64,000 nucleotides of DNA from Carbonactinospora thermoautotrophica. Lineage in GTDB: Bacteria; Actinomycetota; Actinomycetes; Streptomycetales; Carbonactinosporaceae. Positions 43,067 through 52,814 of this stretch are shown here, one piece after another. Both the position numbers and the translations under genes were made by a program. Numbering within the stretch: the first letter of the stretch is position 1; the number at the start of each line of letters is the position of its first letter. The notes beneath the pieces were generated by a model. The model was not told where the DNA came from and did no database searches. It worked only from the letters and a program-made list of their open reading frames with translations. Location: positions 186,001-250,000 of the forward strand of contig NZ_JYIJ01000016.1 in assembly GCF_001543895.1 (NCBI RefSeq). Direction: 5' to 3'.

Positions 43067-43249
43067 TTGCTTCACATCCGAGCCCGATACAAAACACCTC
43101 GGCAGAACGGGGTCCGGGAACGCGGTTTTGTGTCGCTGAAGTACGCACGGCTGTACCGGACCGAGGCCAGCGATGGGTCGATGCTCGACCCATCATCCGA
43201 CACCCCGACCTCAGCGGGGTCCTCGCCGACGGCGGGAAGATCGCCGTGA
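43067..43249 (+). pseudogene. IS3-family transposase orfB fragment
   Basis: The frame reads RARYKTPRQNGVRERGFVSL then KYARLYRTEASDG, the conserved end of the IS3/IS481-type integrase core (TPxQNGVRERxFGSLKYERLYR). Everything before and after is missing, so the protein is inactive. Confidence 0.75.
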
Positions 43250-43320
43250 TGCACCTGATGAAGCCCAGCCCGTACTCCCCCTGTCACTTCTTCGAGCACT
43301 CGCTGGGACGGCGGTCGTAG
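43192..43320 (+). pseudogene. Phosphoribulokinase-like fragment
   Basis: In a different frame from the transposase fragment, PIIRHPDLSGVLADG matches TIRHPDLSGVLADS of the prk product encoded at 46188-47135, with clear DNA similarity over about 45 nt. The following residues (KIAVMHLMKPSPYSPCHFFE) do not match that protein. This may be the tail of a second, lost prk-like gene or recombination debris. Confidence 0.5.
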
Positions 43321-43523
43321 CTCCTAGAAGAAGTGCGGGACAAGGTACCGTGACCCGGCGCAGGCGCTACACGTGAACTGGAGCTGTCCTGGTGTCTTAA
43401 GCAGGCATCAAGATGCTGGCTGGACGTGAGAACCGCTCACGCAGGTTAGGCCTCTGTGCACACCGCGCTCGGCCACCAACCCCCGGGAGGCGCGTACCCA
43501 ACCACATAGGACAACCAGATCGG

Positions 43524-45809
43524 CTACTGGGTCCGGTCCAGGGCACCGGCGACAGCGGCTTGCCCCAGGCTGATTCCGCCGTCGTTCGGCGGGACCCGCG
43601 AGTGGGTCAGGACGCGGAAGCCTCGCGCCTCGAGCAGGTCGACGAGCCGGTCGAGGAGCACGACGTTCTGGAAGACGCCGCCGGACAAGGCGACCGTGTC
43701 CAGCGCGGTTGCCTGCCGGACGACCTCGACCGCCGCCACCACCGCCTGTGCCAGCCCGTTGTGGAACCGAGCGGCGATGCGACCCACGTCGACCCCTGAG
43801 TCGAGGTCGTCGAGGGCGGCCCGGACCAGGTCGATGCCGTGTATGAGCAGCGGGTCGGGCTCGACCCAGCACGGGTAGGCGCCGCGCTCGCCCGGGTCGA
43901 CCCGCTGCTCCAGCTCCACCGCGGCCTGGCCCTCGTAGTTCACCGCGTCACGGATCCCGACGAGGGCGGCGACCGCGTCGAAAAGCCGGCCGGCGCTCGT
44001 CGTCACCGGGGCGCTCACACCGGACGCTGCGATGGTGAGCACGCTGTCCCACTGGTCAAGGTGCCGACGTGCCACGGCCAGGTCGGGGATCTCCTCGCCG
44101 TACGCGGCCAGTGCATAGGCGGCGGCCATCCGCCACGGCTCGCGGATCGCCGCCGCACCGCCGGGCATGCGTACCGGCGCCAGATGGCCGACACGGCGGA
44201 AGCCGGTCAGCTCGGTGACGAGGATCTCGCCGCCCCATAGGGTGCCGTCTGTCCCGTAGCCCAAGCCGTCGAACGCGACCCCGATCACCGGTCCGGCCTC
44301 GCGGTTGTCGGCCAGGCACGAGGCGATGTGCGCGTGGTGGTGCTGCACGCCGACGAGATCCACGCCGTCCAGTTCGAGCGCGTACTTGGTGGACAGGTAC
44401 TCCGGGTGCAGGTCGTGCGCGACCACCCGCGGGTGCACGTCGAACAGCCGGCGGAAATGCTCGATACCGCTGGTGAACGAGCGCAGCGTCTCGTAGTTCT
44501 CCAAGTCGCCGATGTGGTGGGACACGAACACGCGCCGGCCCTTGGCCAGGCAGAACACGTTCTTCAACTCGGCGCCGCAGGCCAGCACAGGCCTGGGGAA
44601 CTCCCAGGGCAGCGAAATCGGCTCGGGCACGTAGCCCCGAGAGCGGCGGATCGGCACTTCACGTCCGCGGACCACCCGCACCACCGAGTCGTCGGTGCGC
44701 ATATGGATATCGCGGTTTGACATCAGGAAGGCGTCCGCGATGCCCGCCAGCCGGGCGCGTGCGTCGTCGTCGGTGTAAGCGATCGGCTCGTCCGAGACGT
44801 TGCCGCTGGTGAGTACGAACGGCCGCCCGAATTCGTGGGCCAGCAGGTGGTGCAGCGGGGTGTACGGGAGCATGACGCCTAGGAAGCGGTTGCCAGGGGC
44901 GACCGACGGCGCCACCTGAGCGTCCGGGCGCCGGGCGAGCAACACGATCGGGCGCCGCCGACTGGTAAGCGTCGCCTCCTCGATCGGGCCGAGTTCGCAC
45001 AGCGCCCGGACCGTGTCGAGATCCGGGCACATCAGCGCGAACGGTTTGTCCTCGCGGTGCTTGCGGGCCCGCAACGCGGCCACCGCCGCCTCGGATGCGG
45101 CGTCGACCGCCAAATGGTAACCGCCCAGCCCCTTGACCGCTACGATCCGCCCCTCGGCCAGGAGCCGGACGGTGCGGCGTACCGGGTCACCCTCGACCCA
45201 CCGGCCGTTGCTCGTCCGGACCAGGGTCAGCGACGGCCCGCAGTCCGGGCAGCACACCGGCTGGGCGTGGAATCGGCGGTCGGCCGGGTTGCGGTACTCC
45301 TCCGCGCACTGCGCGCACATGGGAAAGGCGGCCATCGTGGTGGCCGAGCGGTCATAGGGAATCCCCGTCACGATCGTGAACCGGGGACCACAGTTGGTGC
45401 AGTTGATGAACGGGTAGCGGTACCGCCGGTCGGCAGGGTCGAACAGCTCCGCCAGACAATCCGCGCAGGTCGCGGTATCGGCCGAGATCAGCGTATCGCG
45501 CACCGCGGCGGCCTGGGAGGCCACGATCGTGAAGTCGCGGCTACCGACCGGGGTGATCTCCTCCGCAGTGACCGTCTCCACCACGGCGAGCGCGGGTGCC
45601 CGGGTGCGCAGGCCATCGAGGAAAGCGCGCACCGCGTTCCGCTTGCCTTCCACCTCGGCGAAGACGCCGTACGCGTCGTTGCCGACGAAACCGGTCAGCC
45701 CCAGTTCGGTGGCGAGCGAATGCACGAAGGGGCGAAAGCCCACGCCCTGGACGATGCCCTCGACGCGGATCCGCGTCCGGGTGAGTTCGCGGAAGTCCTC
45801 GGGAGTCAC
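43524..45809 (-). CDS. hypF: Carbamoyltransferase HypF ([NiFe]-hydrogenase maturation)
   Basis: About 761 residues. Acylphosphatase-like domain (VEGIVQGVGFRPFVHSLATE), two Zn fingers (CADC/CTNC and CAQC/CPDC), a YrdC-like domain (VKGLGGYHLAVDA) and a Kae1-like domain with VQHHHAHIASC. It activates carbamoyl phosphate to make the CN ligands of the [NiFe] centre with HypE. GTG at 45809 is favoured; a GTG at 45848 is possible. No other hyp or hydrogenase gene is in the window. Confidence 0.95.
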   Translation of the reverse strand: MTPEDFRELTRTRIRVEGIVQGVGFRPFVHSLATELGLTGFVGNDAYGVFAEVEGKRNAVRAFLDGLRTRAPALAVVETVTAEEITPVGSRDFTIVASQAAAVRDTLISADTATCADCLAELFDPADRRYRYPFINCTNCGPRFTIVTGIPYDRSATTMAAFPMCAQCAEEYRNPADRRFHAQPVCCPDCGPSLTLVRTSNGRWVEGDPVRRTVRLLAEGRIVAVKGLGGYHLAVDAASEAAVAALRARKHREDKPFALMCPDLDTVRALCELGPIEEATLTSRRRPIVLLARRPDAQVAPSVAPGNRFLGVMLPYTPLHHLLAHEFGRPFVLTSGNVSDEPIAYTDDDARARLAGIADAFLMSNRDIHMRTDDSVVRVVRGREVPIRRSRGYVPEPISLPWEFPRPVLACGAELKNVFCLAKGRRVFVSHHIGDLENYETLRSFTSGIEHFRRLFDVHPRVVAHDLHPEYLSTKYALELDGVDLVGVQHHHAHIASCLADNREAGPVIGVAFDGLGYGTDGTLWGGEILVTELTGFRRVGHLAPVRMPGGAAAIREPWRMAAAYALAAYGEEIPDLAVARRHLDQWDSVLTIAASGVSAPVTTSAGRLFDAVAALVGIRDAVNYEGQAAVELEQRVDPGERGAYPCWVEPDPLLIHGIDLVRAALDDLDSGVDVGRIAARFHNGLAQAVVAAVEVVRQATALDTVALSGGVFQNVVLLDRLVDLLEARGFRVLTHSRVPPNDGGISLGQAAVAGALDRTQ

Positions 45810-45988
45810 TCCGGCACCGCCGCCACCGCACGTTGGGTCAGCTTCCACAGCAGGTGACAGGTCGTGGCCCGCATCTCCTGGATACGGTGCACCGACGGTA
45901 CGACGAACAGGCAGTCGATCGTGTCCACTCCCGCCTTCTTCCCGCCCTGGTGGACGGTCAGGCCAACGAGGACGAGATGACCCGCGAC
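45806..45988 (-). pseudogene. C-terminal part of a GmhA-like SIS isomerase
   Basis: The frame ending at 45806 carries GHLVLVGLTVHQGGKKAGVD and DCLFVVPSVHRIQEMRATTC followed by HLLWKLTQ, the C-terminal sugar-isomerase (SIS) signature of sedoheptulose-7-phosphate isomerase relatives often seen in actinobacterial hyp clusters. The N-terminal two thirds are absent upstream, so it is a truncated gene. The end overlaps the hypF start region. Confidence 0.65.
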
Positions 45989-46128
45989 ACCGTCGATCAG
46001 AAAGAAGGCGGGCACGGCCGGCAGCGCGTGCGGCGCCGGGTGGCCACGGCCCAGGTTCCCCTCACACCCCAACGGGCTGCCTTCGAGTCGGCATGCTGCG
46101 GAGCAGGCGGGATGCGTGGAGGAATGGG

Positions 46129-46168
46129 CTCGCGCCGGGCCCGGCGTGAGTGCCGGGCCCGGCGCGAG
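46129..46168 (-). terminator. Perfect 17-bp hairpin downstream of prk
   Basis: CTCGCGCCGGGCCCGGC pairs exactly with GCCGGGCCCGGCGCGAG around GTGAGT, 20 nt beyond the prk stop. It is expected to end the rpe-tkt-prk transcript. Confidence 0.8.
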
Positions 46169-46187
46169 GTGGGGTTGGGGTGGGTGG

Positions 46188-47135
46188 TCAGCGGGTGGCG
46201 TCGAGAAGGTGGTAGAGGAGGAGGAGTTGAGTGATGGCGAGGGGTTCGCTGCGTTCGCCGGTGTCGAGGGTGCCGAGAGTGGCGGGAGGGTCACCGGCGT
46301 TGACGCCCAGTTGGGACCAGATGGCCTTCTCCACGACCTGGCTTTCCTCGCGGGGAGCGTAGCCGTGGATGTGGAGTGCGTCGACGGGACGACCGTTCTC
46401 GTCTCTGTCGAGCCTGAGGTGGATGGCGCGTTGGTCGCTGTCGGCGAGGACTCCGCTGAGGTCGGGATGACGGATGGTGGGCCGAAGCAGGAGCTCGGCG
46501 GACAGCGGGGTGCCGGGTGGGTCGTTGCGGCCCGCGATGGGGGCGAAGCGGACGACGATGTCGGCGAACGCCCGCTGGGGGCGGATGAACGCTTCTGATT
46601 CTGGTTCGCGGCGTTCGAGTTCGGCGAGCACTTGGTCGGCGGTGTAGCCGCGCTTTTGGGTGTCGCGGCGGATCTTCCACTGCCGCCGGATCTCCTCGGG
46701 CGGGTCGAGGTAGACGGTGATGTCGAAGCAGGCCCGCATCAGCTTGGTGTGCAGGGGCAGCAGGCCTTCGATGATGACGAACTCGCGGGGTTCGACGAGT
46801 TCGGGGCGGGTGAGCTGACCGGTGTTGTGGTCGTAGACCGGCTTGAGGATCGGCTGGCCGGTCGCGAGCAGCTGCAGGTGCTGCTCCATGATCTCGATGT
46901 AGTTGCAGTCCGGGTGCAGCGCGGTGAACGGCAGGTTCTTGCGCTCCTCGCGGTCGTAGCGGTGGTAGTCGTCCACGCAGATCGTGGTGATGCGGTCCGA
47001 CCCCAGCGCTTCGGCCAGCCCCTTGGTGAGCGTGGTCTTGCCCGCCGCGCTGTCGCCTGCGATGGCGAGCATGATCGGACGCCGTGCCGGGGTCTGGTCG
47101 CCGGTACGCTGCATCCGTATCAGCTTGTGCGGCAT
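46188..47135 (-). CDS. prk: Phosphoribulokinase
   Basis: 315 residues from ATG 47135 with GGAG upstream. P-loop LAIAGDSAAGKTTLTKGL, then VDDYHRYDREERKNL and EFVIIEGLLPLHTKLM; overall like the plant/cyanobacterial-type kinase rather than uridine kinase. It makes ribulose-1,5-bisphosphate, the RuBisCO substrate. It is 8 nt after tkt. Confidence 0.9.
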   Translation of the reverse strand: MPHKLIRMQRTGDQTPARRPIMLAIAGDSAAGKTTLTKGLAEALGSDRITTICVDDYHRYDREERKNLPFTALHPDCNYIEIMEQHLQLLATGQPILKPVYDHNTGQLTRPELVEPREFVIIEGLLPLHTKLMRACFDITVYLDPPEEIRRQWKIRRDTQKRGYTADQVLAELERREPESEAFIRPQRAFADIVVRFAPIAGRNDPPGTPLSAELLLRPTIRHPDLSGVLADSDQRAIHLRLDRDENGRPVDALHIHGYAPREESQVVEKAIWSQLGVNAGDPPATLGTLDTGERSEPLAITQLLLLYHLLDATR

Positions 47136-47143
47136 GTCGTCTC

Positions 47144-49201
47144 CTACCCTGTCCTGGATCCGATGCTGGTTAGCGCGGCCTCGACGACCGCGGAGACGGT
47201 GAACCCCAGTTCGGCGTAGACGACCGGACCGGGGGCACTGGCGCCGAAGCGCCGCAGCCCGATGACCTGGTCGCCGGGCCGGGCGAGCGCCTGCCATCCG
47301 TGCGGCACGCCGGCCTCCACCCACACCGCCGGGCAATCCGGCAGCAGCCCGGAGTCGGCACGGAGTGCCTCCTCGAACCGCTCGCGCCAGGGAACCGACA
47401 CCACCTGAGCGGCGACGCCTTGGCCTTCGAGCTCCGCAGCGGCGGCCAGCGCGAGGGACACCTCCGACCCGGTCGCGACGAGGACGACGTCGGGGTCTCC
47501 GGGGGTGTCGCGCACGATCCGCGCGCCATGGTCGGAGATCACGCTCGCCGACACCGGCTCCAGCACCGGCAGGTCCTGCCGGGTGAGCACGAGCACCGTG
47601 GGTCCGTCGCACCTCTCGAGAGCCAGCTGCCAGCAGGCCGCGGTCTCGTTGGCGTCGGCGGGGCGCAGCACCGCCAGGTCTGGAATGAGACGCAGCGACT
47701 CCACATGCTCAACCGGCTGGTGGGTGGGCCCGTCCTCGCCGACCGCGATGGAGTCATGAGTGAAGATGAACACCACGGGCAGCCGCATGAGCGCGGCCAA
47801 CCGCACCGCCGGACGCATGTAGTCGGAGAACACGAGGAACGTGCTCCCGTAGGGCCGCAGCCCCCCGTGCAGCGCTATCCCGTTGAGCATCGCACCCATG
47901 GCGTGCTCGCGAATGCCGAAGTGCAGCGTTCGGCCCTCGTAGGCGCCGGGCCCGACGTCCCCCACCCCGGGGATGGTCGTGTTCGTGGAGGAGGCCAGGT
48001 CGGCCGACCCGCCCACCAGCGCCGGGTACGCCGGGCCGACCGCGGCCAGCACCGCACCGGACGCCTTGCGGGTCGCCATCTTGGTACCGGGCTCGAAGAG
48101 CGGCAGCACATCCTTGAGGCTGGCCGGCGGTTTCGCGGAGACCGCGGTGTCCCACTCGGCGGCGAGCTCGGGGTGGGCGTCGGCCCACCGGGCGCGGTCC
48201 TCCTCCCAGGACAGCCGGGCAGCACGTCCCCGGGCTGCCAGCTGGCGGCAGTGCTCCGCGACGTCGTGGGGCACGTGGAACCGTTCGTCCGGCCAACCGA
48301 ACCGCGCCCGCGTCGCCGCCAACTCCTCCTCGCCGAGCGGCGCACCGTGCACCGCGCTGGTGCCGGCAAGCCTCGGCGCCCCGTACCCGATCGTCGTGCG
48401 CACCGCGATCAGGCTGGGCCGAGTCTCATCGGCCACTGCCTCGGCCAGCGCCGCCTCCAGCGCGGCCACGTCGTTGCCGTCCTCGACTCGCAGCGTCTGC
48501 CACCCGTAGGCGGCGAACCGCCCCAGGACGTCGTCCCGGCAGCTTTGGCTGGCGGGGCCGTCGATGGTGATGTTGTTGTCGTCGAAGACGACGATCAGCC
48601 GGCCCAACTCCAGGTGTCCGGCGAGCGAGGCCGCCTCGTGGCTGATGCCCTCCATGAGGTCACCGTCGCCCGCCAGCACCCACGTGCGGTGGTTGACCAC
48701 GGTGTGGTCGTCGGTGTTGCAGCGCGCGGCCAGCATGCGCTCCGCGAGCGCCATGCCCACCGCGTTGGCCAGCCCTTGACCCAGCGGTCCGGTCGTGGTC
48801 TCCACACCCGGCGTGTGCCCGTACTCCGGGTGGCCCGGGGTCTTCGACCCCCACTGGCGGAACCGGCGCAGCTCGTCCAGCGGCAGGTCGTAGCCGAACA
48901 AGTGCAACAACGCATACAACAGCATCGACCCGTGCCCGGCCGACAACACGAACCGGTCACGGTCCGGCCACCCCGGCTCGGTCGGATCATGCCGCAAAAA
49001 CCGCGACCAAATCACCCACGCTGGAGCCGCGGCACCCATCGGCAAACCCGGATGCCCGCTCCGCGCCTCCTGCACAGCATCCGCGGCAAGCAACCGGATC
49101 GTCGCGATCGCCCGTGCATCAATATCATCCGGGGCAGGTGCCAGGTCCGCGGTCACCGGACCGACCGGATCAGTGAGCAACCCGTCTCCAGGCCCGCTCA
49201 T
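47144..49201 (-). CDS. tkt: Transketolase
   Basis: 685 residues from ATG 49201, overlapping the rpe stop by 4 nt. The ThDP motif is [20 protein letters not shown] with DDNNITIDG; the C-terminal part has [15 protein letters not shown]. It performs two carbon-skeleton exchanges of CBB regeneration. It lies between rpe and prk, so this copy is probably the autotrophic one. Confidence 0.96.
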   Translation of the reverse strand: MSGPGDGLLTDPVGPVTADLAPAPDDIDARAIATIRLLAADAVQEARSGHPGLPMGAAAPAWVIWSRFLRHDPTEPGWPDRDRFVLSAGHGSMLLYALLHLFGYDLPLDELRRFRQWGSKTPGHPEYGHTPGVETTTGPLGQGLANAVGMALAERMLAARCNTDDHTVVNHRTWVLAGDGDLMEGISHEAASLAGHLELGRLIVVFDDNNITIDGPASQSCRDDVLGRFAAYGWQTLRVEDGNDVAALEAALAEAVADETRPSLIAVRTTIGYGAPRLAGTSAVHGAPLGEEELAATRARFGWPDERFHVPHDVAEHCRQLAARGRAARLSWEEDRARWADAHPELAAEWDTAVSAKPPASLKDVLPLFEPGTKMATRKASGAVLAAVGPAYPALVGGSADLASSTNTTIPGVGDVGPGAYEGRTLHFGIREHAMGAMLNGIALHGGLRPYGSTFLVFSDYMRPAVRLAALMRLPVVFIFTHDSIAVGEDGPTHQPVEHVESLRLIPDLAVLRPADANETAACWQLALERCDGPTVLVLTRQDLPVLEPVSASVISDHGARIVRDTPGDPDVVLVATGSEVSLALAAAAELEGQGVAAQVVSVPWRERFEEALRADSGLLPDCPAVWVEAGVPHGWQALARPGDQVIGLRRFGASAPGPVVYAELGFTVSAVVEAALTSIGSRTG

Positions 49202-49932
49202 GCAGCGTCCTCCTCCCGACACGTCCCGTCCATCACCCGCGCAGCCTCCGCAGCCGCCTCCGCGGCCAACCGGCGAAGCTCCGCCACCTCCTCCGCCAAC
49301 CGCGCCCGCTCCCGGAACAACGCGCTCCCCGCACAAAACGTCGTCGCCCCAGCCCGCGCCGCGCCGGCGATGGTCCCCCGGCCGATACCGCCATCCACCT
49401 CAAGCTCGATCTGCCGCCCGCTCCGCGCGATCAAATCCCGCGCCTCAGCGATCTTCGGCTCCATCGAGGCCAGATACTCCTGCCCCCCGAACCCCGGATT
49501 CACCGTCATCACCAACAGCAAATCCACCAGATCAAGCACATGCTCCACCGCGCACAACGGAGTCGCCGGATTCACCGCCACCCCAGCACGCGCTCCCAAC
49601 CCCCGCACCGCGGCAAGCGTCCGATGCAGATGCCGGCACGCCTCCGCATGCACAATCACCAACCCGCATCCGGCGTCCACCCACCGGGATAGCAGCCGAT
49701 CCGGCTCCTCCACCATCAAATGCGCCTCGAACTCGACGCTCACCAAAGGACGAACCGAGGCAATAACATCCGGACCCATTGTGATATTAGGCACGAACAG
49801 CCCATCCATCACATCCCACTGGATCCGGTCCACCCCGGCCTGCTCAAGCGCCCGGCACTCATCCCCCAACCGCGAAAAATCCGCAGGCAAAACCGACGGA
49901 ACAATCCGCGGTCGCGGCGCAGACGGCTGCAT
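49198..49932 (-). CDS. rpe: Ribulose-phosphate 3-epimerase
   Basis: 244 residues. TIM barrel with [60 protein letters not shown] and [12 protein letters not shown]: metal-binding His/Asp residues all present. The C-terminus has an Ala/Arg/Glu-rich helix beyond the usual length. First gene of rpe-tkt-prk. Confidence 0.96.
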   Translation of the reverse strand: MQPSAPRPRIVPSVLPADFSRLGDECRALEQAGVDRIQWDVMDGLFVPNITMGPDVIASVRPLVSVEFEAHLMVEEPDRLLSRWVDAGCGLVIVHAEACRHLHRTLAAVRGLGARAGVAVNPATPLCAVEHVLDLVDLLLVMTVNPGFGGQEYLASMEPKIAEARDLIARSGRQIELEVDGGIGRGTIAGAARAGATTFCAGSALFRERARLAEEVAELRRLAAEAAAEAARVMDGTCREEDAA

Positions 49933-50076
49933 CCAGGACCTCCTCTGTCTCCACCCACGAAACACGGTAGGCCCCGCCACCGTCCCCCCGACTCCCCCAC
50001 CCGTGGGGACCACCGGGGGAACCGCACCCCCACCATTCCTCGCAGAAAAGATCAAAAGCCTAGTTATGCTACCGAC

Positions 50077-50739
50077 ATGGCAGACAGACCGCTGCGGCTC
50101 ATACTCATCGACGACCACGAGATGGTGCTCGAGGGGCTCAAAGCGATGTTGACCCGATTCCGGGGACGGGTCCGCGTCGTCGGGCAGGCTCTCAACGCGG
50201 AGGAGGCGGAGCGCCTCGTCAAGGCGCTCGATCCTGACATCGTCGTATCCGATGTGCGGCTGCGCGGATCTGTCAGCGGTTTGGATCTGTGCCGACGGCT
50301 GGCCGAGGCCGATCCCAAGCGGAAGGTCGTACTGCTCAGCGCGTACGACGACGAGCAGTACCTGTTCCAGGCGCTGCGCGCGGGAGCGGCTGGGTACCTC
50401 CTCAAGTGGATCGACGGTGAGGAATTGGTCCGCTATCTGGAGCGGGCGGCCGAGGGCGAGACGGTCGTCGATCCGACCATGGCCGGGCGAGCGGTCGCGT
50501 CCGCCGCGCGTCTGCAGGCCGGGGAGTTCTGGCCCGGTGCGCACCTGGGCCTCACCCAGCGAGAGAGCGAGGTTCTTGGGTTCCTGGTGGCTGGACTGTC
50601 CAATCGCGCGATCGCCAGCAAGCTGGTCCTGGGCGAGGAGACGGTGAAGAGCCATGTGCGCTCGATCTTCCGCAAGCTCGACGTGAACGACCGGGCCAGC
50701 GCGGTCGCGGTGGCGCTACGGGAAGGGATCTTCCGTTGA
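50077..50739 (+). CDS. NarL/LuxR-type response regulator
   Basis: 220 residues. Receiver (LILIDDHEMVLEGLKAML, phospho-Asp in IVVSDVRLRG, Lys in GYLLKWID) and a LuxR helix-turn-helix (LTQRESEVLGFLVAGLSNRA, EETVKSHVRSIFRKL). ATG 50077 has no ribosome-binding site; a TATGCT box ends 6 nt before it, suggesting a leaderless message. It is coupled to the histidine kinase gene and divergent from rpe. Confidence 0.93.
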   Translation: MADRPLRLILIDDHEMVLEGLKAMLTRFRGRVRVVGQALNAEEAERLVKALDPDIVVSDVRLRGSVSGLDLCRRLAEADPKRKVVLLSAYDDEQYLFQALRAGAAGYLLKWIDGEELVRYLERAAEGETVVDPTMAGRAVASAARLQAGEFWPGAHLGLTQRESEVLGFLVAGLSNRAIASKLVLGEETVKSHVRSIFRKLDVNDRASAVAVALREGIFR

Positions 50740-51926
50740 ACGGGCAGGGCCTCGGACTGGCCGACCCAGAGCGGGAAAACGCGCTGCTGGTCGGCATCAT
50801 CGAGGCGATCTCAGCCGGGCCGGAGTTGGGGCCCCTTGCCGCGAACGTGGCGCGGCTCATCGTGGAGGCAACTGCCACCGATGTGTGCTTCGTGCACGTA
50901 CTTGACGACACCGGGCGGTCGCTCACGCTGGCCGGCGCGACACCCCCGTTCGACCAGGAGGTGGGCCGAATCCGGCTGCCGCTCGGCAAGGGCGTGACCG
51001 GGTGGGTGGCAAGCCACCAGCAGCCGGTGGTCATCGTCGAGCACAAGGAAACCGACCCGCGATACTGCTACTTCCCGCAACTGCGCGGCCAGGACTACAC
51101 GTCCATGGCCTCGGTTCCCATGGCCAGCCGCCCCGGGGGGCTCGTCGGCGTCCTGAACGTGCACACTCGCGTCCGCCGCGAGTTCACCGACCGGGACGTA
51201 CGGCTGCTCACCTCGATCGGCAGCCTGGTCGCCGGCACGATACACCAGGCCCGGCTGCACCGCCAGTTGGCCGCGCGCGAGCGTGCGCACGAGCGGTTCA
51301 CCGAGCAAGTCATCGCCGCGCAAGAGGCGGAGCGTCGCCGGCTGGCCGCCGACATCCACGACGGCATCGCCCAGCGGCTGTTCAGCCTGCGCTTTCACCT
51401 CGACGCTGCGGCCAGTGCGCTCACCGAAGCGCCGGACTTCGCCGCCGAGCAACTCGTGCACGCCCGTCAGCTCACTCACCTCACGCTCGAGGAGGCCCGC
51501 GCGGCGATCAACGGCCTGCGCCCGCCGGTCCTCGACGACCTCGGGCTTGCCGACAGCCTGGCCAGCCTGGCCCGATCGATCGCCTCCGTCGAGGTGATCG
51601 TCGACGTCGACGAGTGCCGGCTCCCTGAGCACGTGGAGATCGCGCTCTATCGCATCGCGCAGGAGGCGCTGCAAAACGTCGTCAAGCATGCGCAGGCCAA
51701 CCAGGCCCGGCTGGAGTTGCGCTGCAACGGTAAGGAGGCGACGCTGCGAGTGACCGACGACGGGCGCGGTTTCGATGTCGATGCGGTGTCGCCGGGGTAC
51801 ATGGCCGATGGCGGGTACGGCATGAGCAGCATGGCCGAACGCGCAGAACTCATGGGAGGTCGCCTGGAGGTGCTATCCGGCCCCGGGCGAGGGACCACGG
51901 TCATCGCCACCGTCCCTGTTCGGTAG
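50736..51926 (+). CDS. GAF-domain sensor histidine kinase
   Basis: 396 residues, cytoplasmic. GAF sensor (about 20-170: VGRIRLPLGKGVTGWVASHQ), HisKA_3 dimerisation with phospho-His in RRLAADIHDGIAQRL, and HATPase with QEALQNVVKHAQAN, DDGRGFD and GGYGMSSMAERAELMGG. The TTG start overlaps the regulator stop (TTGA). A cytosolic GAF suggests sensing of a small molecule, redox state or gas; the ligand cannot be read. Confidence 0.93.
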   Translation: MNGQGLGLADPERENALLVGIIEAISAGPELGPLAANVARLIVEATATDVCFVHVLDDTGRSLTLAGATPPFDQEVGRIRLPLGKGVTGWVASHQQPVVIVEHKETDPRYCYFPQLRGQDYTSMASVPMASRPGGLVGVLNVHTRVRREFTDRDVRLLTSIGSLVAGTIHQARLHRQLAARERAHERFTEQVIAAQEAERRRLAADIHDGIAQRLFSLRFHLDAAASALTEAPDFAAEQLVHARQLTHLTLEEARAAINGLRPPVLDDLGLADSLASLARSIASVEVIVDVDECRLPEHVEIALYRIAQEALQNVVKHAQANQARLELRCNGKEATLRVTDDGRGFDVDAVSPGYMADGGYGMSSMAERAELMGGRLEVLSGPGRGTTVIATVPVR

Positions 51927-52034
51927 CGCGGCGAGCGGCCGGCAGCACTCCTCAACCGCTGGCACGGCGAAAAACCTGGGAGCTGAGGGGATACCTGGCG
52001 GCCGCTCGTCGCGGGTTGCGCGGGCGTCCTCGTA

Positions 52035-52814
52035 CTAGGGGTTTGTGCGGGTGTGCGGTGAATTTTTGAGGAGGGTGGTGAGGGTGTGGGGGGTGAGTCC
52101 TTGGGTGAGGTGGGGGTCGGTGGTGTGGGTGGGGTTGCGGAAACTGTTGAGGACGGCGAGGGCTCCGGTGAAGTCTTGGTCTTGGGTGTAGTGGTTGGTG
52201 ACCACGAGGCAGGGGATGCCGGCGGCGCGGGCGGCCTGTAGGCCGTTGGCGGAGTCTTCGATGGCGAGGGTGTGGTAGGGGGGCAGGTTGAGGCGGGCGA
52301 GTGTTTCGAGGTAGGCGGCGGGGTCGGGTTTGAGGGTGGGGATCTCGGTGCCGGTGACCACGGTCGCGAAGGTGTCCAGGCCGAACAGCCGGTCCAGGAG
52401 TGGTTCGACCCAGTCCCGGGTGCCGGTGGTGGCGACCGCGAGGGTGATGCCAGCGTCGGTGAGTTCGGTGATCAGTTCGGGGACGCCGGGGCGTGGGGGG
52501 ATGCGGCCCTGGTCGATCATGTCGCGGAACCGGGCGGTTTTGTCCGCGTGAAGTTGGGCGGCGAGCGCCGCCGCTTCCTGGGGGGGATGCCCCTGGCGTT
52601 CCAGGAACGCGGTCAAGCGGCGGCGCCCGCCGGTGATGTGGAGGAGCTGGCCATATTCTTCGACGTCCCACCGGTAGGGCAGGCCGGCGGCGGCGAACGC
52701 CGCGTTGAACGCGACCCGGTGGCCGTCCCGCTCGCTGTCGACGAGGGTGCCGTCCACGTCGAAGATGACCGCGGCCAGCTGGTGGGAGGTGTCAGGCGAC
52801 ACGGTCGTGCTCAA
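52035..52814 (-). CDS. cbbY: CbbY-like HAD phosphatase (xylulose-1,5-bisphosphate phosphatase)
   Basis: About 255 residues. HAD motif I VIFDVDGTLVDSERDGHRVA followed by FNAAFAAAGL and YGQLLHITGGRRR is the CbbY signature; motif II AVATTGTRDW, Lys and acidic motifs LKPDPAAYLE and AIEDSANGLQAA. It removes the misfire product xylulose-1,5-bisphosphate that inhibits RuBisCO. TTG at 52814 or GTG at 52802 may be the start; both overlap the end of fba. The Thr/His/Pro-rich C-terminus is unusual. Confidence 0.88.
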   Translation of the reverse strand: MSTTVSPDTSHQLAAVIFDVDGTLVDSERDGHRVAFNAAFAAAGLPYRWDVEEYGQLLHITGGRRRLTAFLERQGHPPQEAAALAAQLHADKTARFRDMIDQGRIPPRPGVPELITELTDAGITLAVATTGTRDWVEPLLDRLFGLDTFATVVTGTEIPTLKPDPAAYLETLARLNLPPYHTLAIEDSANGLQAARAAGIPCLVVTNHYTQDQDFTGALAVLNSFRNPTHTTDPHLTQGLTPHTLTTLLKNSPHTRTNP

